From contig NZ_JAHEPS010000001.1 of the NCBI RefSeq assembly GCF_018596335.1, forward strand, positions 992,001 to 1,056,000: a DNA stretch of 64,000 nucleotides, written 5' to 3'. The notes below the pieces were generated by a model. The model was not told the origin of the DNA and made no database searches. It saw only the letters and a list, made by a program, of their open reading frames with translations. Of the stretch, positions 36,855-46,146 are shown piece by piece. Positions within the stretch are counted from its first letter, which is position 1, and every line of letters begins with the position of its first letter. This DNA is from Shewanella jiangmenensis. GTDB lineage: Bacteria > Pseudomonadota > Gammaproteobacteria > Enterobacterales > Shewanellaceae. Made by a program: the position numbers and the translations under genes.

Positions 36855-38221
36855 CAGCCTTCCCTCTCGATAATCGTCAGGCAGGCGCGAAGCTCCTGGC
36901 CAAAATCGTACTTGCTGGGGCAGACAAAGGTGCACAGGGCCAAGTCTTCTTCGTCCAGCTCCAGTGCGCCCAACAGCTGCGCCTCGTCGGTGTCACGCAC
37001 CACCAGATCCCGCACCAGCAGGGTGGGCAGAATATCCAGCGGCATCACCCTGTCCAGCTGACCAAAGGCCATCATGGCGCGCTTGGCACCGCCGGTGTGG
37101 GTGGTCATGTCGTAGAGTTTTTTCGGCAAAAAGCGCGACAGCACGGTACGGGTGATAGAGAACTTGTCCCGACCCAAACGTACCCAGGGCAGGAAGTGCT
37201 CGCTGTCATCTTCGGTGACTACCGAAATCTGTGGGTGGAAGCGGCCGAGGAAGTCGAACGCACCTTCGGCGGTGTGACCGGACAGCACAGAGCCTGACAC
37301 GACGCGGGAATGCACTTCGTCTTTCAGCTCGCCCTTGACGATATCGCTGACCTTTGCACCCAGCACAGTAGCGAGCAGCCTTGGATTAAGCACGTTGGGG
37401 CCACCGAGTGCGACGATACGGCGGTTATCCAGCTGTCCTGTGGTAAAGAGGCGACCAACCGCCATCACGTCCTGATAGCCGATGTGCCACACCTGACGCT
37501 CCATATTCACCGGCATCAGCATGTGGATGTGAGTGCCCACCAACCCGGCAGGGTGCACGCCCTGGAATCTGTGGGTCTGTACCCGTGGCAGCTCGGCGCC
37601 GGGCAGGCTGTCGTGGCGACCATCCTGACACAAAAACACCGGCCCATCGGTGAGATGAGTGAGTACCTGCATACCGGCGGCAAAGGCATCCACGTCGGTA
37701 TTGATAATCACCCGCGGATCGGCCGCCAGCGGATTGGTGTCCACGGCAGTCACAAACAGGCCTGCAGGCGCAGTGCCTGGCTTGGGAGCACGGGAGAAGG
37801 GACGGGTGCGAAGTGCAGTCCACAGGCCACTTTGCAGCAGCTTGTCCTGCACCTGCTCACGGGTCAGGGCGGCAAGGTTTGCCTCGGCGCCAAAATCGAT
37901 AGCCTCGTCGGAGCCATCACAATCGATGACCACCGACAGCAGCAGGCGCTTGTCGCCTCTGTGAATGGCTGACACAACACCGGCACAGGGCGCGGTAAAG
38001 CGCACTCCCGGGTTGCTCTTGTCTTCAAACAGCGCCTGACCCTTGATGACCCGCTCACCCTCTTCCACCAGCATGGAAGGCTTAAGCCCCACATACTCCT
38101 TGCCTAACACGGCAAGCTGGCTTGGTTTGGCGGCGGTATCAATCACCTGCCTTGGCGCCCCGGCAATGGGCACATCCAGGCCCTTTTTCACTGTGATTAT
38201 CGCTTCGGAATAATCTGCCAT
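36854..38221 (-). CDS. nqrA: Na+-translocating NADH:quinone reductase subunit A
   Basis: A 455-residue peripheral cytoplasmic subunit, first gene of nqrABCDEF. Family blocks: ITVKKGLDVPIAGAP, LKPSMLVEEGERVIKGQALFEDK, GVRFTAPCAGVVSAIHRGDKR and FVCPSKYDFGQELRACL at the C-terminus. It contacts ubiquinone with NqrB. A long intergenic region upstream should hold the promoter. Confidence 0.97.
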   Translation of the reverse strand: MADYSEAIITVKKGLDVPIAGAPRQVIDTAAKPSQLAVLGKEYVGLKPSMLVEEGERVIKGQALFEDKSNPGVRFTAPCAGVVSAIHRGDKRLLLSVVIDCDGSDEAIDFGAEANLAALTREQVQDKLLQSGLWTALRTRPFSRAPKPGTAPAGLFVTAVDTNPLAADPRVIINTDVDAFAAGMQVLTHLTDGPVFLCQDGRHDSLPGAELPRVQTHRFQGVHPAGLVGTHIHMLMPVNMERQVWHIGYQDVMAVGRLFTTGQLDNRRIVALGGPNVLNPRLLATVLGAKVSDIVKGELKDEVHSRVVSGSVLSGHTAEGAFDFLGRFHPQISVVTEDDSEHFLPWVRLGRDKFSITRTVLSRFLPKKLYDMTTHTGGAKRAMMAFGQLDRVMPLDILPTLLVRDLVVRDTDEAQLLGALELDEEDLALCTFVCPSKYDFGQELRACLTIIEREG

Positions 38222-38819
38222 GATTGCGGTCGCTCATATGGAAAATACACTGCGTATGATCGTACTTGGCAGCGCAAAAAAATTCCGTCAGCCACATCAC
38301 AATTGGCTCAAAAGTGAAATTTAACTACAAAACATCACAAAACCCCGCCAAAGCGGCGCGAAAATCGCCTTGAACACACTTATTTCGTAGGAATATTACA
38401 AAGAGGACAAACCACAGCCGAATGCTGGATTTATATTTAAAACATTAACTTATGGCTACAACCCCAATAAAAGATTGGGATCCTGACGGGCACAAATTCT
38501 GAAAGTTGTAGAAAAGCTACCGCATAACCAGCCTGTGGCAGTGACCAAATCGCCGGGTGATCAAGCTCTCAATTCCGCAATAAAGCCTTCGTGACCAACA
38601 AGGCATCCCGGTCAGGAACCATGACATGCCGCAGTCAAGGCACACAAATTTGCGTCACTTCTGACACTTCAAACATCGCTTATAACCAAACGATATAGCT
38701 TGAATGTAAAGAGTATACAAACATATTGCACATATACGTCAAAAGCCCTATGTTCAGTCAAAAAAATGACAACGCTGTCGTTTGTCAAAATATAACGATA
38801 ACAAAGGTATACAATCTAC
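38222..38819. other. Long intergenic region between nqrA and the pilin operon
   Basis: About 600 AT-richer bases with divergent promoters. No ORF with a ribosome site is seen. Several self-complementary pieces lie toward the pilin side: GTAG/CTAC (38509-38523 region), GCC-TGT-GGC, GGCAT/ATGCC and GTCA/TGAC nested near 38604-38632, and TGACC/GGTCA that could pair instead. This suggests a structured leader or competing folds, but no known riboswitch consensus was convincing. Confidence 0.45.
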
Positions 38820-39263
38820 ATGGCATGGAAGCATCCCCGCAATTTAACACTCAGCGGCAAACTCAGCAGTAAACTCAGAGCCAGTCTGACATCCAGCACA
38901 AGCAGCACAGGTTTCACCCTGATTGAACTCATGATAGTGGTCGCCATTGTCGGCATTATTGCCGCCATCGCGCTGCCGTCTTATCAGGAGTATCTCAAGA
39001 AAGGCCGCCGCTTTGACGCTCAGCAGCAGCTGATTAGCCTAAGCCACGGCCTTGAGCGCAGTTACTCTCGCGACGGCGCCTACCCCAATGCCATCGCCAG
39101 TCTGCCGTCGGACGATTTTTACACCTACAGCTACAGCCAGACCGGCGGCACCGAGTATGAATTAAAAGCCACGCCGACAAGCAGACAAAGCGACAGCTGT
39201 GGTGCCCTCACCCTCAATCAAAAGGGTGTCGAAGGCGCCGCCAAGGCCGGTTGCTGGGAGTAA
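38820..39263 (+). CDS. Type IV pilin, PilE-like
   Basis: A 147-residue prepilin with an unusually long leader of 31 residues before the PilD cleavage site (G31/F32). It is followed by [22 protein letters not shown], with Glu at mature position 5. Two Cys near the C-terminus (SDSCGALT and AGCWE) form the usual D-region disulphide. The leader is Ser/Lys rich. The start is the only ATG that keeps the frame; AAAGG lies farther upstream than normal. It is the first gene of a five-gene pilin operon. Confidence 0.88.
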   Translation: MAWKHPRNLTLSGKLSSKLRASLTSSTSSTGFTLIELMIVVAIVGIIAAIALPSYQEYLKKGRRFDAQQQLISLSHGLERSYSRDGAYPNAIASLPSDDFYTYSYSQTGGTEYELKATPTSRQSDSCGALTLNQKGVEGAAKAGCWE

Positions 39264-39267
39264 CGCC

Positions 39268-39699
39268 ATGAAGCAAACCAATCAAGGCCTGAGCCTGGTT
39301 GAGCTGATGGTGGTAGTTGCTATGGTGGGTATTCTCTCTGCCATTGCTATCCCGTCGTACAACAATCTCATTGCCAGTGAACAACTTACCGCCAGCGCCA
39401 ACCGCCTGCAGGCGGGTTTTAAATACGCCCGCTCCGAAGCGATGAAACGCAGCGAAACGGTTCATCTCAAAGTTCAGCAGAATAAAAGCATCAAGATAAC
39501 CCAGGGTAACGAAGAGCTGAAAATCATCCCAGCCCCCGATGCCAAGGTGACTGTCACAGGGCTTGCCGACATCAGCGTATCGCCCCTTGGCACCACAGCC
39601 AGCGCCAACATAAAACTTGAGCGCAGCGGCCAGAGCCTGAGGCTGTGTATTTTGCGCAGCGGCCAGAGCCAACTCACCAAAAACGGGTGCCCCACATGA
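39268..39699 (+). CDS. GspH/FimT-type pseudopilin
   Basis: A 143-residue minor pilin: MKQTNQG/LSLVELMVVVAMVG with cleavage after G7 and Glu at mature position 5. The C-terminal domain (about 40-143) matches the GspH/FimT/FimU type (NRLQAGFKYARSEAMKRSETVHL). Its start follows the pilE-like stop by four bases, with GGAG upstream. It initiates and caps pili with the other minor pilins. Confidence 0.87.
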   Translation: MKQTNQGLSLVELMVVVAMVGILSAIAIPSYNNLIASEQLTASANRLQAGFKYARSEAMKRSETVHLKVQQNKSIKITQGNEELKIIPAPDAKVTVTGLADISVSPLGTTASANIKLERSGQSLRLCILRSGQSQLTKNGCPT

Positions 39700-40079
39700 A
39701 GCAAACACAACAAGGCTTTACCCTGACCGAAGTCATGGTGTCACTGGTTATTTCGGTTGTGGCGCTGCTTGGCCTTGGCAAGGCGCAGCTGCAATCGTTA
39801 AAACACGCCAGCAACAGTTTCAATTACACCCAGGCGAGCATCCACGCCCAGAACGTGGCCGAGCGCATCTGGCTGCGGGCCTGCGAATTTCAGCGCAGTC
39901 CGGCGCAGTTTGAGGATGTGAATTACCGCCAGAGCCTGCAGCCCGGCGGCAACTACAGCCTCACCCTACCGGCGAACTTTGCCAATCAAATGGCCATAAC
40001 CGTGAGCTGGCAGGACAAACGGATTGAAGATAACAACAGCGTCAGTGTGAATTTGACCTTTCCGGAGTTTTGCCAATGA
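39696..40079 (+). CDS. pilV: Minor pilin PilV-like
   Basis: A 127-residue prepilin: MKQTQQG/FTLTEVMVSLVISVVALLGLGKAQLQSL is the PilV type, with Glu at mature position 5. It is followed by ASNSFNYTQASIHAQNVAERIWLR, a typical helix. The start overlaps the preceding stop (ATGA at 39696-39699). Part of the minor pilin complex. Confidence 0.85.
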   Translation: MKQTQQGFTLTEVMVSLVISVVALLGLGKAQLQSLKHASNSFNYTQASIHAQNVAERIWLRACEFQRSPAQFEDVNYRQSLQPGGNYSLTLPANFANQMAITVSWQDKRIEDNNSVSVNLTFPEFCQ

Positions 40080-40594
40080 TGCGCCGCCAACAGGGCATGA
40101 CCCTGACCGAACTTCTGGTGGCCATGGTACTTGGCCTGCTGATTAGCCTTGCGGTCATCAACCTTTATACCCCACTGAAAGCCACGGTGGCCGAGAGTAA
40201 GCGGCTGGAAATGGCCAATGAGAGCCTGCGTTTTGTGACCCTGCACCTTGGCCGCAGCATCCGCCATGCGGACTCGGTCACGGGACTCACCCCCACCAGT
40301 CTGGATCTCAACATCAAGGTTGGCGCCGATCAACAGACCCAAAGCTGCCTGGACAACACCAAAACGGCGGATTTCGTTGAAAGCTGGCGCTTCGAGGCGC
40401 ACAAGCTTTACTGCAACGATGGCAGTGGTGAACAGCTGCTTTTGACCGACATCAGCGCCCTGACCTTTGCTCAAAACGGCGCACTGGTCTCAATTAGTCT
40501 GTCGCCCCAGGGCGCACCGACCAATCAGGCCACCACCCGAATCGATATCGCCATGCGCAAGCCCCTGTGGCAAGCCGCAGCAGCCAATCCATAA
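40076..40594 (+). CDS. pilW: Minor pilin PilW-like
   Basis: A 172-residue prepilin: MMRRQQG/MTLTELLVAMVLGLLISLAVINLY. Glu at mature position 5. A beta-rich C-terminal domain carries a pair of Cys (TQSCLDN, KLYCND). The start overlaps the pilV stop by ATGA; an upstream TTG is not needed. Confidence 0.83.
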   Translation: MMRRQQGMTLTELLVAMVLGLLISLAVINLYTPLKATVAESKRLEMANESLRFVTLHLGRSIRHADSVTGLTPTSLDLNIKVGADQQTQSCLDNTKTADFVESWRFEAHKLYCNDGSGEQLLLTDISALTFAQNGALVSISLSPQGAPTNQATTRIDIAMRKPLWQAAAANP

Positions 40595-40609
40595 GTTGAG
40601 GGAACAACG

Positions 40610-42226
40610 ATGCGTCAAACAGTCCATCCATCCCGAGAGCGGGGAGCCGTACTACTCGTCGTGCTGGTGTTCAGCATCATGGCCACCCTGCTGGTGGTCA
40701 CCAATTTGAAAGACAACATAGTGCAGGAGCGCGCCGCCGGAAACTTCCAAAAGCAGCTCAACGCCCGCTACACCGCCGAGCAGGGCATGTACGAGAGCTA
40801 CAACAAGATTAAAGCCAAGCTCAAGACCCACCCAAACAGCACGGTAGACATACTCAAGGGCGAACTGCCGGGCCGCGCCAACGGCGCCATTAAAGGCAGT
40901 CATTTTGAGACCAGCAATCACCGCATCCCCGCTCCGGGACTGCTTATGCTGGCGAGCCGCGGCCATCATCTCGAAGGCGCCGCCGGGCTTAATGTCGCCT
41001 TTGCATTGCTGGGCCAGCCTGGCAATGATATCTACAAAGATGCGGTAGTCGCCTGCGACGGGTTAACCCTCAATGGCAGCGGCACCATCGACAGCTACGA
41101 CTCATCAAAAGGCGCCTACGGCGACAACAATAAGGGTAAAAATGGTGATGTTGCCACCATTCGCCCCGATGCCGATGTCACCCTTACAGGCGATGCGCCA
41201 ATCCGCGGCGATGTTCGCGCCACCGGTAACATAACGACCACAGGTACCTCTCCCATCAGCGGCAATGTCCATGCCACCAAAAACGTCACCATTCAAGGCG
41301 GGGCAGTTGCGAGCAACAGGGTGGGCGGCAATGTGATGAGCGGTGGTAACTTCAACCTGGACAACGGCAATGTAGCAGGTAGCGTTAAGGCAAATGGAAA
41401 TGCAACCTTGGGGGGAGGCGCGTCGATTATGAGTAACGATTTGCTATACGGTGGTCAGGGAACATTCGCCGACAGCGAAGATAAAAAGTATTTGCAACCG
41501 GGCTACAAAGGCAATCCCAACGTACAGGAGGTTGCAACGGGCACCTGTGATCCAATCGGCATGCCCGGATTAGTCGGGAAATTTACCGGTGCGTCGCAAA
41601 GCCTGACCGTAAGTTCTACACAAATCTTGAATCTGCAACCACAAACCAACTCTTATGATTCACATAACGGCTGGAAGCCACCAACGCTTACGAGCTCAAA
41701 TGCCGACATCCTAGGCCATTCAGGCCCCGTATATCGATTCGACGACTTAAAAGTTAATAGCGATGGCAAACTTAACATCAGTGGTGGCGACGTTACCCTG
41801 ATTGTCTCAGGTGATTTCACCTTAACCGGAGACGCTAAGGTTAACATAGCCTCTGATTCCAGTTTAACCATTGTAGTCAAGGGTAAGACAGAGCTGAGTG
41901 GTAGCAAGATATTCGACAGCGCAACGGTCAACGGCGCCGGGATCAGAGATAACGGAAAAGTGTCAATGTCACTTTTCTCTGCCTATAACCTCAAGGATGG
42001 CGTGATACTGTCGGGTGCTGCCAACATGTATGCGTCTATCTACGCCCCTCTGACCGATGTCAAACTCACCGGCAGCGGCGATCTCTTAGGCTCTGTTCGT
42101 GGAAAAACGGTAACTGCATCCGGCGCAGGTGCCATCCACTACGACGAAGCCCTGGGCCTTGCCGACCTTGGCGACGAACATGCCCGTCCGCCCGTTCTAG
42201 CGCTGCGTGACTGGCTGTGGCTGTAA
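40610..42226 (+). CDS. Long PilX-like pilus assembly protein with repetitive beta-rich domain
   Basis: A 538-residue protein. It starts as a PilX/GspK-like prepilin (ERG/AVLLVVLVFSIMATLLVV, no Glu at mature position 5, then QERAAGNFQKQLNARYTAEQG). After residue 140 it becomes a long glycine/asparagine/threonine-rich beta repeat with strand-turn pattern (DVTLTGDAPIRGDVRATGNITTTG; SDGKLNISGGDVTLIVSGDFTLTGDAKV), like the DUF7305 or bactofilin-type beta-helix of adhesion-related pilus proteins. It is about three times longer than classical PilX. The operon has no pilY1 tip adhesin, so this protein may fill that role; inference only. Confidence 0.8.
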   Translation: MRQTVHPSRERGAVLLVVLVFSIMATLLVVTNLKDNIVQERAAGNFQKQLNARYTAEQGMYESYNKIKAKLKTHPNSTVDILKGELPGRANGAIKGSHFETSNHRIPAPGLLMLASRGHHLEGAAGLNVAFALLGQPGNDIYKDAVVACDGLTLNGSGTIDSYDSSKGAYGDNNKGKNGDVATIRPDADVTLTGDAPIRGDVRATGNITTTGTSPISGNVHATKNVTIQGGAVASNRVGGNVMSGGNFNLDNGNVAGSVKANGNATLGGGASIMSNDLLYGGQGTFADSEDKKYLQPGYKGNPNVQEVATGTCDPIGMPGLVGKFTGASQSLTVSSTQILNLQPQTNSYDSHNGWKPPTLTSSNADILGHSGPVYRFDDLKVNSDGKLNISGGDVTLIVSGDFTLTGDAKVNIASDSSLTIVVKGKTELSGSKIFDSATVNGAGIRDNGKVSMSLFSAYNLKDGVILSGAANMYASIYAPLTDVKLTGSGDLLGSVRGKTVTASGAGAIHYDEALGLADLGDEHARPPVLALRDWLWL

Positions 42227-42247
42227 GCCGCAAGCCGCAAGCCGCAA
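42227..42247. repeat. 7-bp tandem repeat (three units) after the PilX-like stop
   Basis: GCCGCAA repeated three times directly after the TAA stop codon, bordered by TAA on both sides. Confidence 0.85.
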
Positions 42248-42276
42248 TAATAGTCCGTGACATTCAGCTATACACT

Positions 42277-42299
42277 AAAAGGCCCTGCGGGGCCTTTTT
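42277..42299 (+). terminator. Terminator of the pilin operon
   Basis: AAAAGGCCC-TGC-GGGGCCTTTTT hairpin followed by T-rich sequence. Confidence 0.88.
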
Positions 42300-42529
42300 G
42301 CTTTTCCGCTCTCAGGGATGTTGCAACTGACAGCCAGCATTCAACCTAACTACCCACAAAGCAATAGCCAAACAAGAATCAGTTTCATTTAAATCTCTGA
42401 GACTTAAGGCCTGTTTAAGCTTGCAGCGCCAGTACAAATTCTCCTTTACCAATGCGCCTTTTGGTTAAATTTCAAACTGAGAAGCAGATCACGCTCAAAA
42501 ACATGATCTGGGTCTACAAACCTGTTTGA
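42300..42529. other. Gene-free promoter region of the nap operon
   Basis: AT-rich intergenic DNA with no coding ORF. I looked for Fnr/Crp palindromes and found none with both half sites. Confidence 0.45.
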
Positions 42530-42552
42530 TACCTCCTAGTGGGTATACCCAC
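42530..42552 (+). promoter_or_regulatory. NarP/NarL-type 7-2-7 site upstream of napD
   Basis: TACCTCC-TA-GTGGGTA (42530-42545) is close to the NarP 7-2-7 inverted heptamers (TACYYMT-N2-AKRRGTA), with one mismatch in each half. It also lies in a perfect palindrome GTGGGTATACCCAC (42539-42552). It is 80 bases before the napD start; nitrate control is inferred. Confidence 0.5.
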
Positions 42553-42624
42553 AAAAATAGCAAGGTCTAGACTCGAAACCATCCGATTGACCCTAAGCGG
42601 TCGAATCCTATGGGAGCAAGCGTC

Positions 42625-42894
42625 ATGACCCAGGAATATCACGTCACCAGTTTGGTGGTGCACGCCGCACCAAGCCAGGCCAATGCCATTGGCGCAACCA
42701 TTGCGGCCCTGCCCGGCGCCGAAGTCCATGCCATCAATCCCCAAGGCAAGTTGGTTATCACCCTGGAAGGGTCAAGCCAGCGGGCCATCCTCGACAACGT
42801 CGAGACCATCAACGCCCTTAACGGGGTGTTATCCAGCAGTCTGATCTATCACCAATCAGAACTCGAACAACAAGAGAGTGAGGAAACACCATGA
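42625..42894 (+). CDS. napD: NapD, chaperone for NapA maturation
   Basis: An 89-residue cytoplasmic chaperone that binds the Tat signal of NapA ([16 protein letters not shown]...[11 protein letters not shown]). ATG 42625 has GGGAG eight bases upstream; five residues added by an earlier start are dropped. It overlaps napA by ATGA. First gene of napDAGHB. Confidence 0.95.
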   Translation: MTQEYHVTSLVVHAAPSQANAIGATIAALPGAEVHAINPQGKLVITLEGSSQRAILDNVETINALNGVLSSSLIYHQSELEQQESEETP

Positions 42895-45374
42895 GCATAA
42901 GCCGTCGCGAGTTTCTAAAAGCCAATGCCGCCGTTGCTGCGGCTACGGCCGTGGGTGTCACTCTGCCAGTGAAAGTGGTTGAAGCCGCTGAGCAGAACGA
43001 CAACATCAAATGGGACAAGGCCCCCTGCCGCTTCTGCGGCGTGGGCTGTTCGGTGCTGGTAGGCACCCGGGACGGCAAAGTGGTTGCCACCAAGGGTGAT
43101 CCCGAAAGCCCGGTCAACAAGGGCCTGAACTGTATCAAGGGCTACTTCCTGTCGAAGATCATGTACGGCAAGGACCGTCTGGACACGCCACTTTTGCGCA
43201 TGAAAGACGGCAATTACGACAAGAACGGCGAGTTCACCCCGGTAAGCTGGGAGGTGGCGCTGGACACCATGGCCGACAAGTGGAAGGCGAGCCTCAAGGC
43301 CAAGGGCCCCACTTCGGTGGGCATGTTTGGCTCGGGCCAGTGGACCATCTGGGAAGGCTACGCCGCCGCCAAGCTGCACAAGGCCGGTTTCCTCACCAAC
43401 AACATCGACCCCAACGCCCGCCACTGTATGGCCTCGGCGGTTGCCGGCTTTATGCGTACCTTCGGTATCGACGAGCCCATGGGCTGTTATGACGACCTCG
43501 AAGCCGCCGATCACTTCGTGCTCTGGGGCGCCAACATGGCCGAGATGCACCCCATCCTGTGGGCGCGCCTGTCAGATCGCCGCCTGAGCCACGCCGATGC
43601 CCGCGTGCATGTGCTGTCGACCTTCGAAAACCGCTCCTTCGATCTGGCCGATAACCCCATGGTGTTCCGTCCGCAAACGGACATGGTGATCCTGAACTTT
43701 ATCGCCAACTACATCATTGAAAATAAAGCGGTTAATAAAGACTTCGTCAGCAAGCACACCAAGTTTGCGTTGGGTGTGACCGACATTGGTTACGGCCTGC
43801 GCCCTGACCATCCGCTGGAGAAAAAGGCCAAAAACCCCGGCAATGGCAAATCCACGCCGATTTCCTTTGAGGAATACGCCAAGTTTGTCAGCAGCTATAC
43901 CCTGGAATACGCCAGCGAAATGAGCGGCGTACCGGCCGAGCGCTTGGTGGAGCTCGCCAAAGCCTATGCCGATCCTAAGGTGAAGGTGATGAGCCTGTGG
44001 ACCATGGGCGTTAACCAGCACGTGCGCGGTGTGTGGACCAACAACATGCTGTACAACATCCACCTGCTGACCGGCAAAATCGCCACCCCCGGCAACAGCC
44101 CCTTCTCGCTCACCGGCCAGCCATCGGCCTGCGGCACCGCCCGTGAAGTGGGCACCTTTGCCCACCGCCTGCCCGCCGACATGGTGGTGGACAACGACAA
44201 GCACCGCGCCCTGACCGAAAAGCTCTGGCTGCTGCCCGAAGGCGCCATTCCGCCCAAGCCCGGCTTCCACGCCGTACTGCAAAGCCGGATGCTCAAAGAC
44301 GGCAAGCTCAACTGTTACTGGACCATGTGTACCAACAACATGCAGGCCGGCCCCAATATCAACGATGAAATCTATCCGGGCTTCCGTAATCCCGAAAACT
44401 TCATCGTGGTATCAGACCCTTATCCAACAGTCACCGCCATGGCGGCCGACCTTATTCTGCCCACCGCCATGTGGGTAGAAAAAGAAGGTGGCTACGGCAA
44501 CGCCGAGCGCCGCACCCATATGTGGCACCAGATGGTGAAGGCCCCCGAAGGTGCCAAGTCTGACCTGTGGCAGCTGATGGAATTTGCCAAGCGCTTTACT
44601 GTGGACGAAGTCTGGCCCGCCGAGCTGATTGCCAAAAAGCCCGAGTACGCTGGCAAGACCCTGTTTGAAGTGCTGTTTGCCAACGGCGTTATCAACAAGT
44701 ATCCGGTGTCCGACTGCAAGGGTGAGATGAACGACGAGTCCGAACACTTCGGCTTCTACGTGCAAAAGGGCATCTTCGAAGAATACGCCGCCTTTGGCCG
44801 TGGCAAGGCCCACGATCTGGCGCCGTTCGATACCTACCACCCAACCCGCGGCCTGCGCTGGCCTGTGGTGGATGGCAAAGAAACCCTGCGCCGTTTCGTT
44901 GAGGGGTCAGATCCTTATGTGAAGGCCGGTGAAGGCTTTAACTTCTACGGCAAGCCCGATGGCAAGGCAGTGATTTTTGCCCTGCCCTTCGAGCCCGCCG
45001 CCGAAGAGCCGAACGAAGAATACGATCTGTGGATGAGCACAGGCCGGGTGCTGGAGCACTGGCACACCGCCTCCATGACCGCCCGGGTACCTGAGCTCTA
45101 CCGCGCCTACCCCGACGCGCAGATTTTTATGCACCCTGAAGATGCCAAGGCTCGCGGCTTAAATCGCGGCGATGAGGTGATAGTGGCCTCACCCAGAGGC
45201 CAGGTGAAGACCCGGGTTGAAACCAAGGGCCGCAACAAGCCACCCCGTGGCGTGGTGTTTATGCCCTTCTTCGATGCCCGTCAGCTGGTGAATAAGCTGC
45301 TGCTGGACGCGACCGATCCGCTGTCAAAAGAGACAGACTTCAAGAAGTGTCCGGTGAAGGTGATGAAGGCCTGA
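42891..45374 (+). CDS. napA: Periplasmic nitrate reductase large subunit NapA
   Basis: An 827-residue molybdoenzyme that reduces nitrate to nitrite in the periplasm. It has a Tat signal [20 protein letters not shown], a 4Fe-4S site Cys46, Cys49, Cys53 and Cys81 (CRFCGVGC...NC), and the Mo ligand Cys179 ([10 protein letters not shown]). Domains follow the DMSO reductase family to the molybdopterin dinucleotide-binding C-terminus ([13 protein letters not shown]). Full length. Confidence 0.98.
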   Translation: MSISRREFLKANAAVAAATAVGVTLPVKVVEAAEQNDNIKWDKAPCRFCGVGCSVLVGTRDGKVVATKGDPESPVNKGLNCIKGYFLSKIMYGKDRLDTPLLRMKDGNYDKNGEFTPVSWEVALDTMADKWKASLKAKGPTSVGMFGSGQWTIWEGYAAAKLHKAGFLTNNIDPNARHCMASAVAGFMRTFGIDEPMGCYDDLEAADHFVLWGANMAEMHPILWARLSDRRLSHADARVHVLSTFENRSFDLADNPMVFRPQTDMVILNFIANYIIENKAVNKDFVSKHTKFALGVTDIGYGLRPDHPLEKKAKNPGNGKSTPISFEEYAKFVSSYTLEYASEMSGVPAERLVELAKAYADPKVKVMSLWTMGVNQHVRGVWTNNMLYNIHLLTGKIATPGNSPFSLTGQPSACGTAREVGTFAHRLPADMVVDNDKHRALTEKLWLLPEGAIPPKPGFHAVLQSRMLKDGKLNCYWTMCTNNMQAGPNINDEIYPGFRNPENFIVVSDPYPTVTAMAADLILPTAMWVEKEGGYGNAERRTHMWHQMVKAPEGAKSDLWQLMEFAKRFTVDEVWPAELIAKKPEYAGKTLFEVLFANGVINKYPVSDCKGEMNDESEHFGFYVQKGIFEEYAAFGRGKAHDLAPFDTYHPTRGLRWPVVDGKETLRRFVEGSDPYVKAGEGFNFYGKPDGKAVIFALPFEPAAEEPNEEYDLWMSTGRVLEHWHTASMTARVPELYRAYPDAQIFMHPEDAKARGLNRGDEVIVASPRGQVKTRVETKGRNKPPRGVVFMPFFDARQLVNKLLLDATDPLSKETDFKKCPVKVMKA

Positions 45375-45423
45375 GCGGCCTCATCCCATCAAGCACGCTA
45401 ACTACAGGCAGGAGATAGGGTAA

Positions 45424-46146
45424 ATGGCAAGCCAACCCCGCAGCAGCAAAGGCATCAACCGACGTCAGTTTCTGGCGACGTCGGCGCGTTTGTCCTGCGC
45501 GGTTGCGCTGGCAGGCGGCGGCATCGCCACCATCGCCTCATCGCAGCAGCTTGCGCCTCAGGCCATCCGGCCACCGGGAGCGCTGACCGAACAGGCGTTT
45601 TTGTCGGCCTGTGTGCGCTGCGGTTTGTGCGTCGAGGCCTGCCCCTACGACACCCTGAAACTTGCCCGCTGGTTTGAGGGCGCGCCCACCGGCACGCCCT
45701 GGTTTGAGGCCCGCAAGGTGCCCTGCGAAATGTGCGATGACATCCCCTGCATCAAGGCCTGCCCAAGCGGTGCCCTGGAGCAGACGCTCACCAACATCGA
45801 CCAGGCCAAAATGGGCATAGCGGTACTGATTGATGAAACAAACTGCCTGAATTTCAAGGGCCTCAGATGCGATGTCTGTTACCGGGTTTGCCCGCTGATT
45901 GACAACGCCATCACCCTTGAGCGCTCCCGCAACGAGCGCAGCGGCCATCATGCTCTGTTTATCCCTGTCGTCAATCCGGACTCCTGTACCGGCTGCGGCA
46001 AGTGTGAACATGCCTGCGTGCTGGACGAGGCAGCCATCAAGGTATTGCCACCCCAGATTGCCCTTGGCAAACCGGCTGCGCACGACAGCTACATCGACAC
46101 CGAAAACACGACCCTGGAGATGCTGAATAAGGGGTTTGAACTATGA
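45424..46146 (+). CDS. napG: NapG, ferredoxin-type electron transfer protein
   Basis: A 240-residue periplasmic iron-sulphur protein with a Tat-like signal (NRRQFLATSARLSCAVAL) and four CxxCxxCxxxC motifs binding 4Fe-4S clusters (CVRCGLCVEACP, CEMCDDIPCIKACP, CDVCYRVCP, CTGCGKCEHAC). It works with NapH as a quinol dehydrogenase branch. It overlaps napH by four bases. Confidence 0.97.
   Translation: MASQPRSSKGINRRQFLATSARLSCAVALAGGGIATIASSQQLAPQAIRPPGALTEQAFLSACVRCGLCVEACPYDTLKLARWFEGAPTGTPWFEARKVPCEMCDDIPCIKACPSGALEQTLTNIDQAKMGIAVLIDETNCLNFKGLRCDVCYRVCPLIDNAITLERSRNERSGHHALFIPVVNPDSCTGCGKCEHACVLDEAAIKVLPPQIALGKPAAHDSYIDTENTTLEMLNKGFEL

Noticed and set aside
38480-38640. c-di-GMP-I riboswitch
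   Set aside because: GGGCAC..GAAA..GCATAACCAGCC resembles parts of the motif, but the receptor core and the closing stem do not fit.
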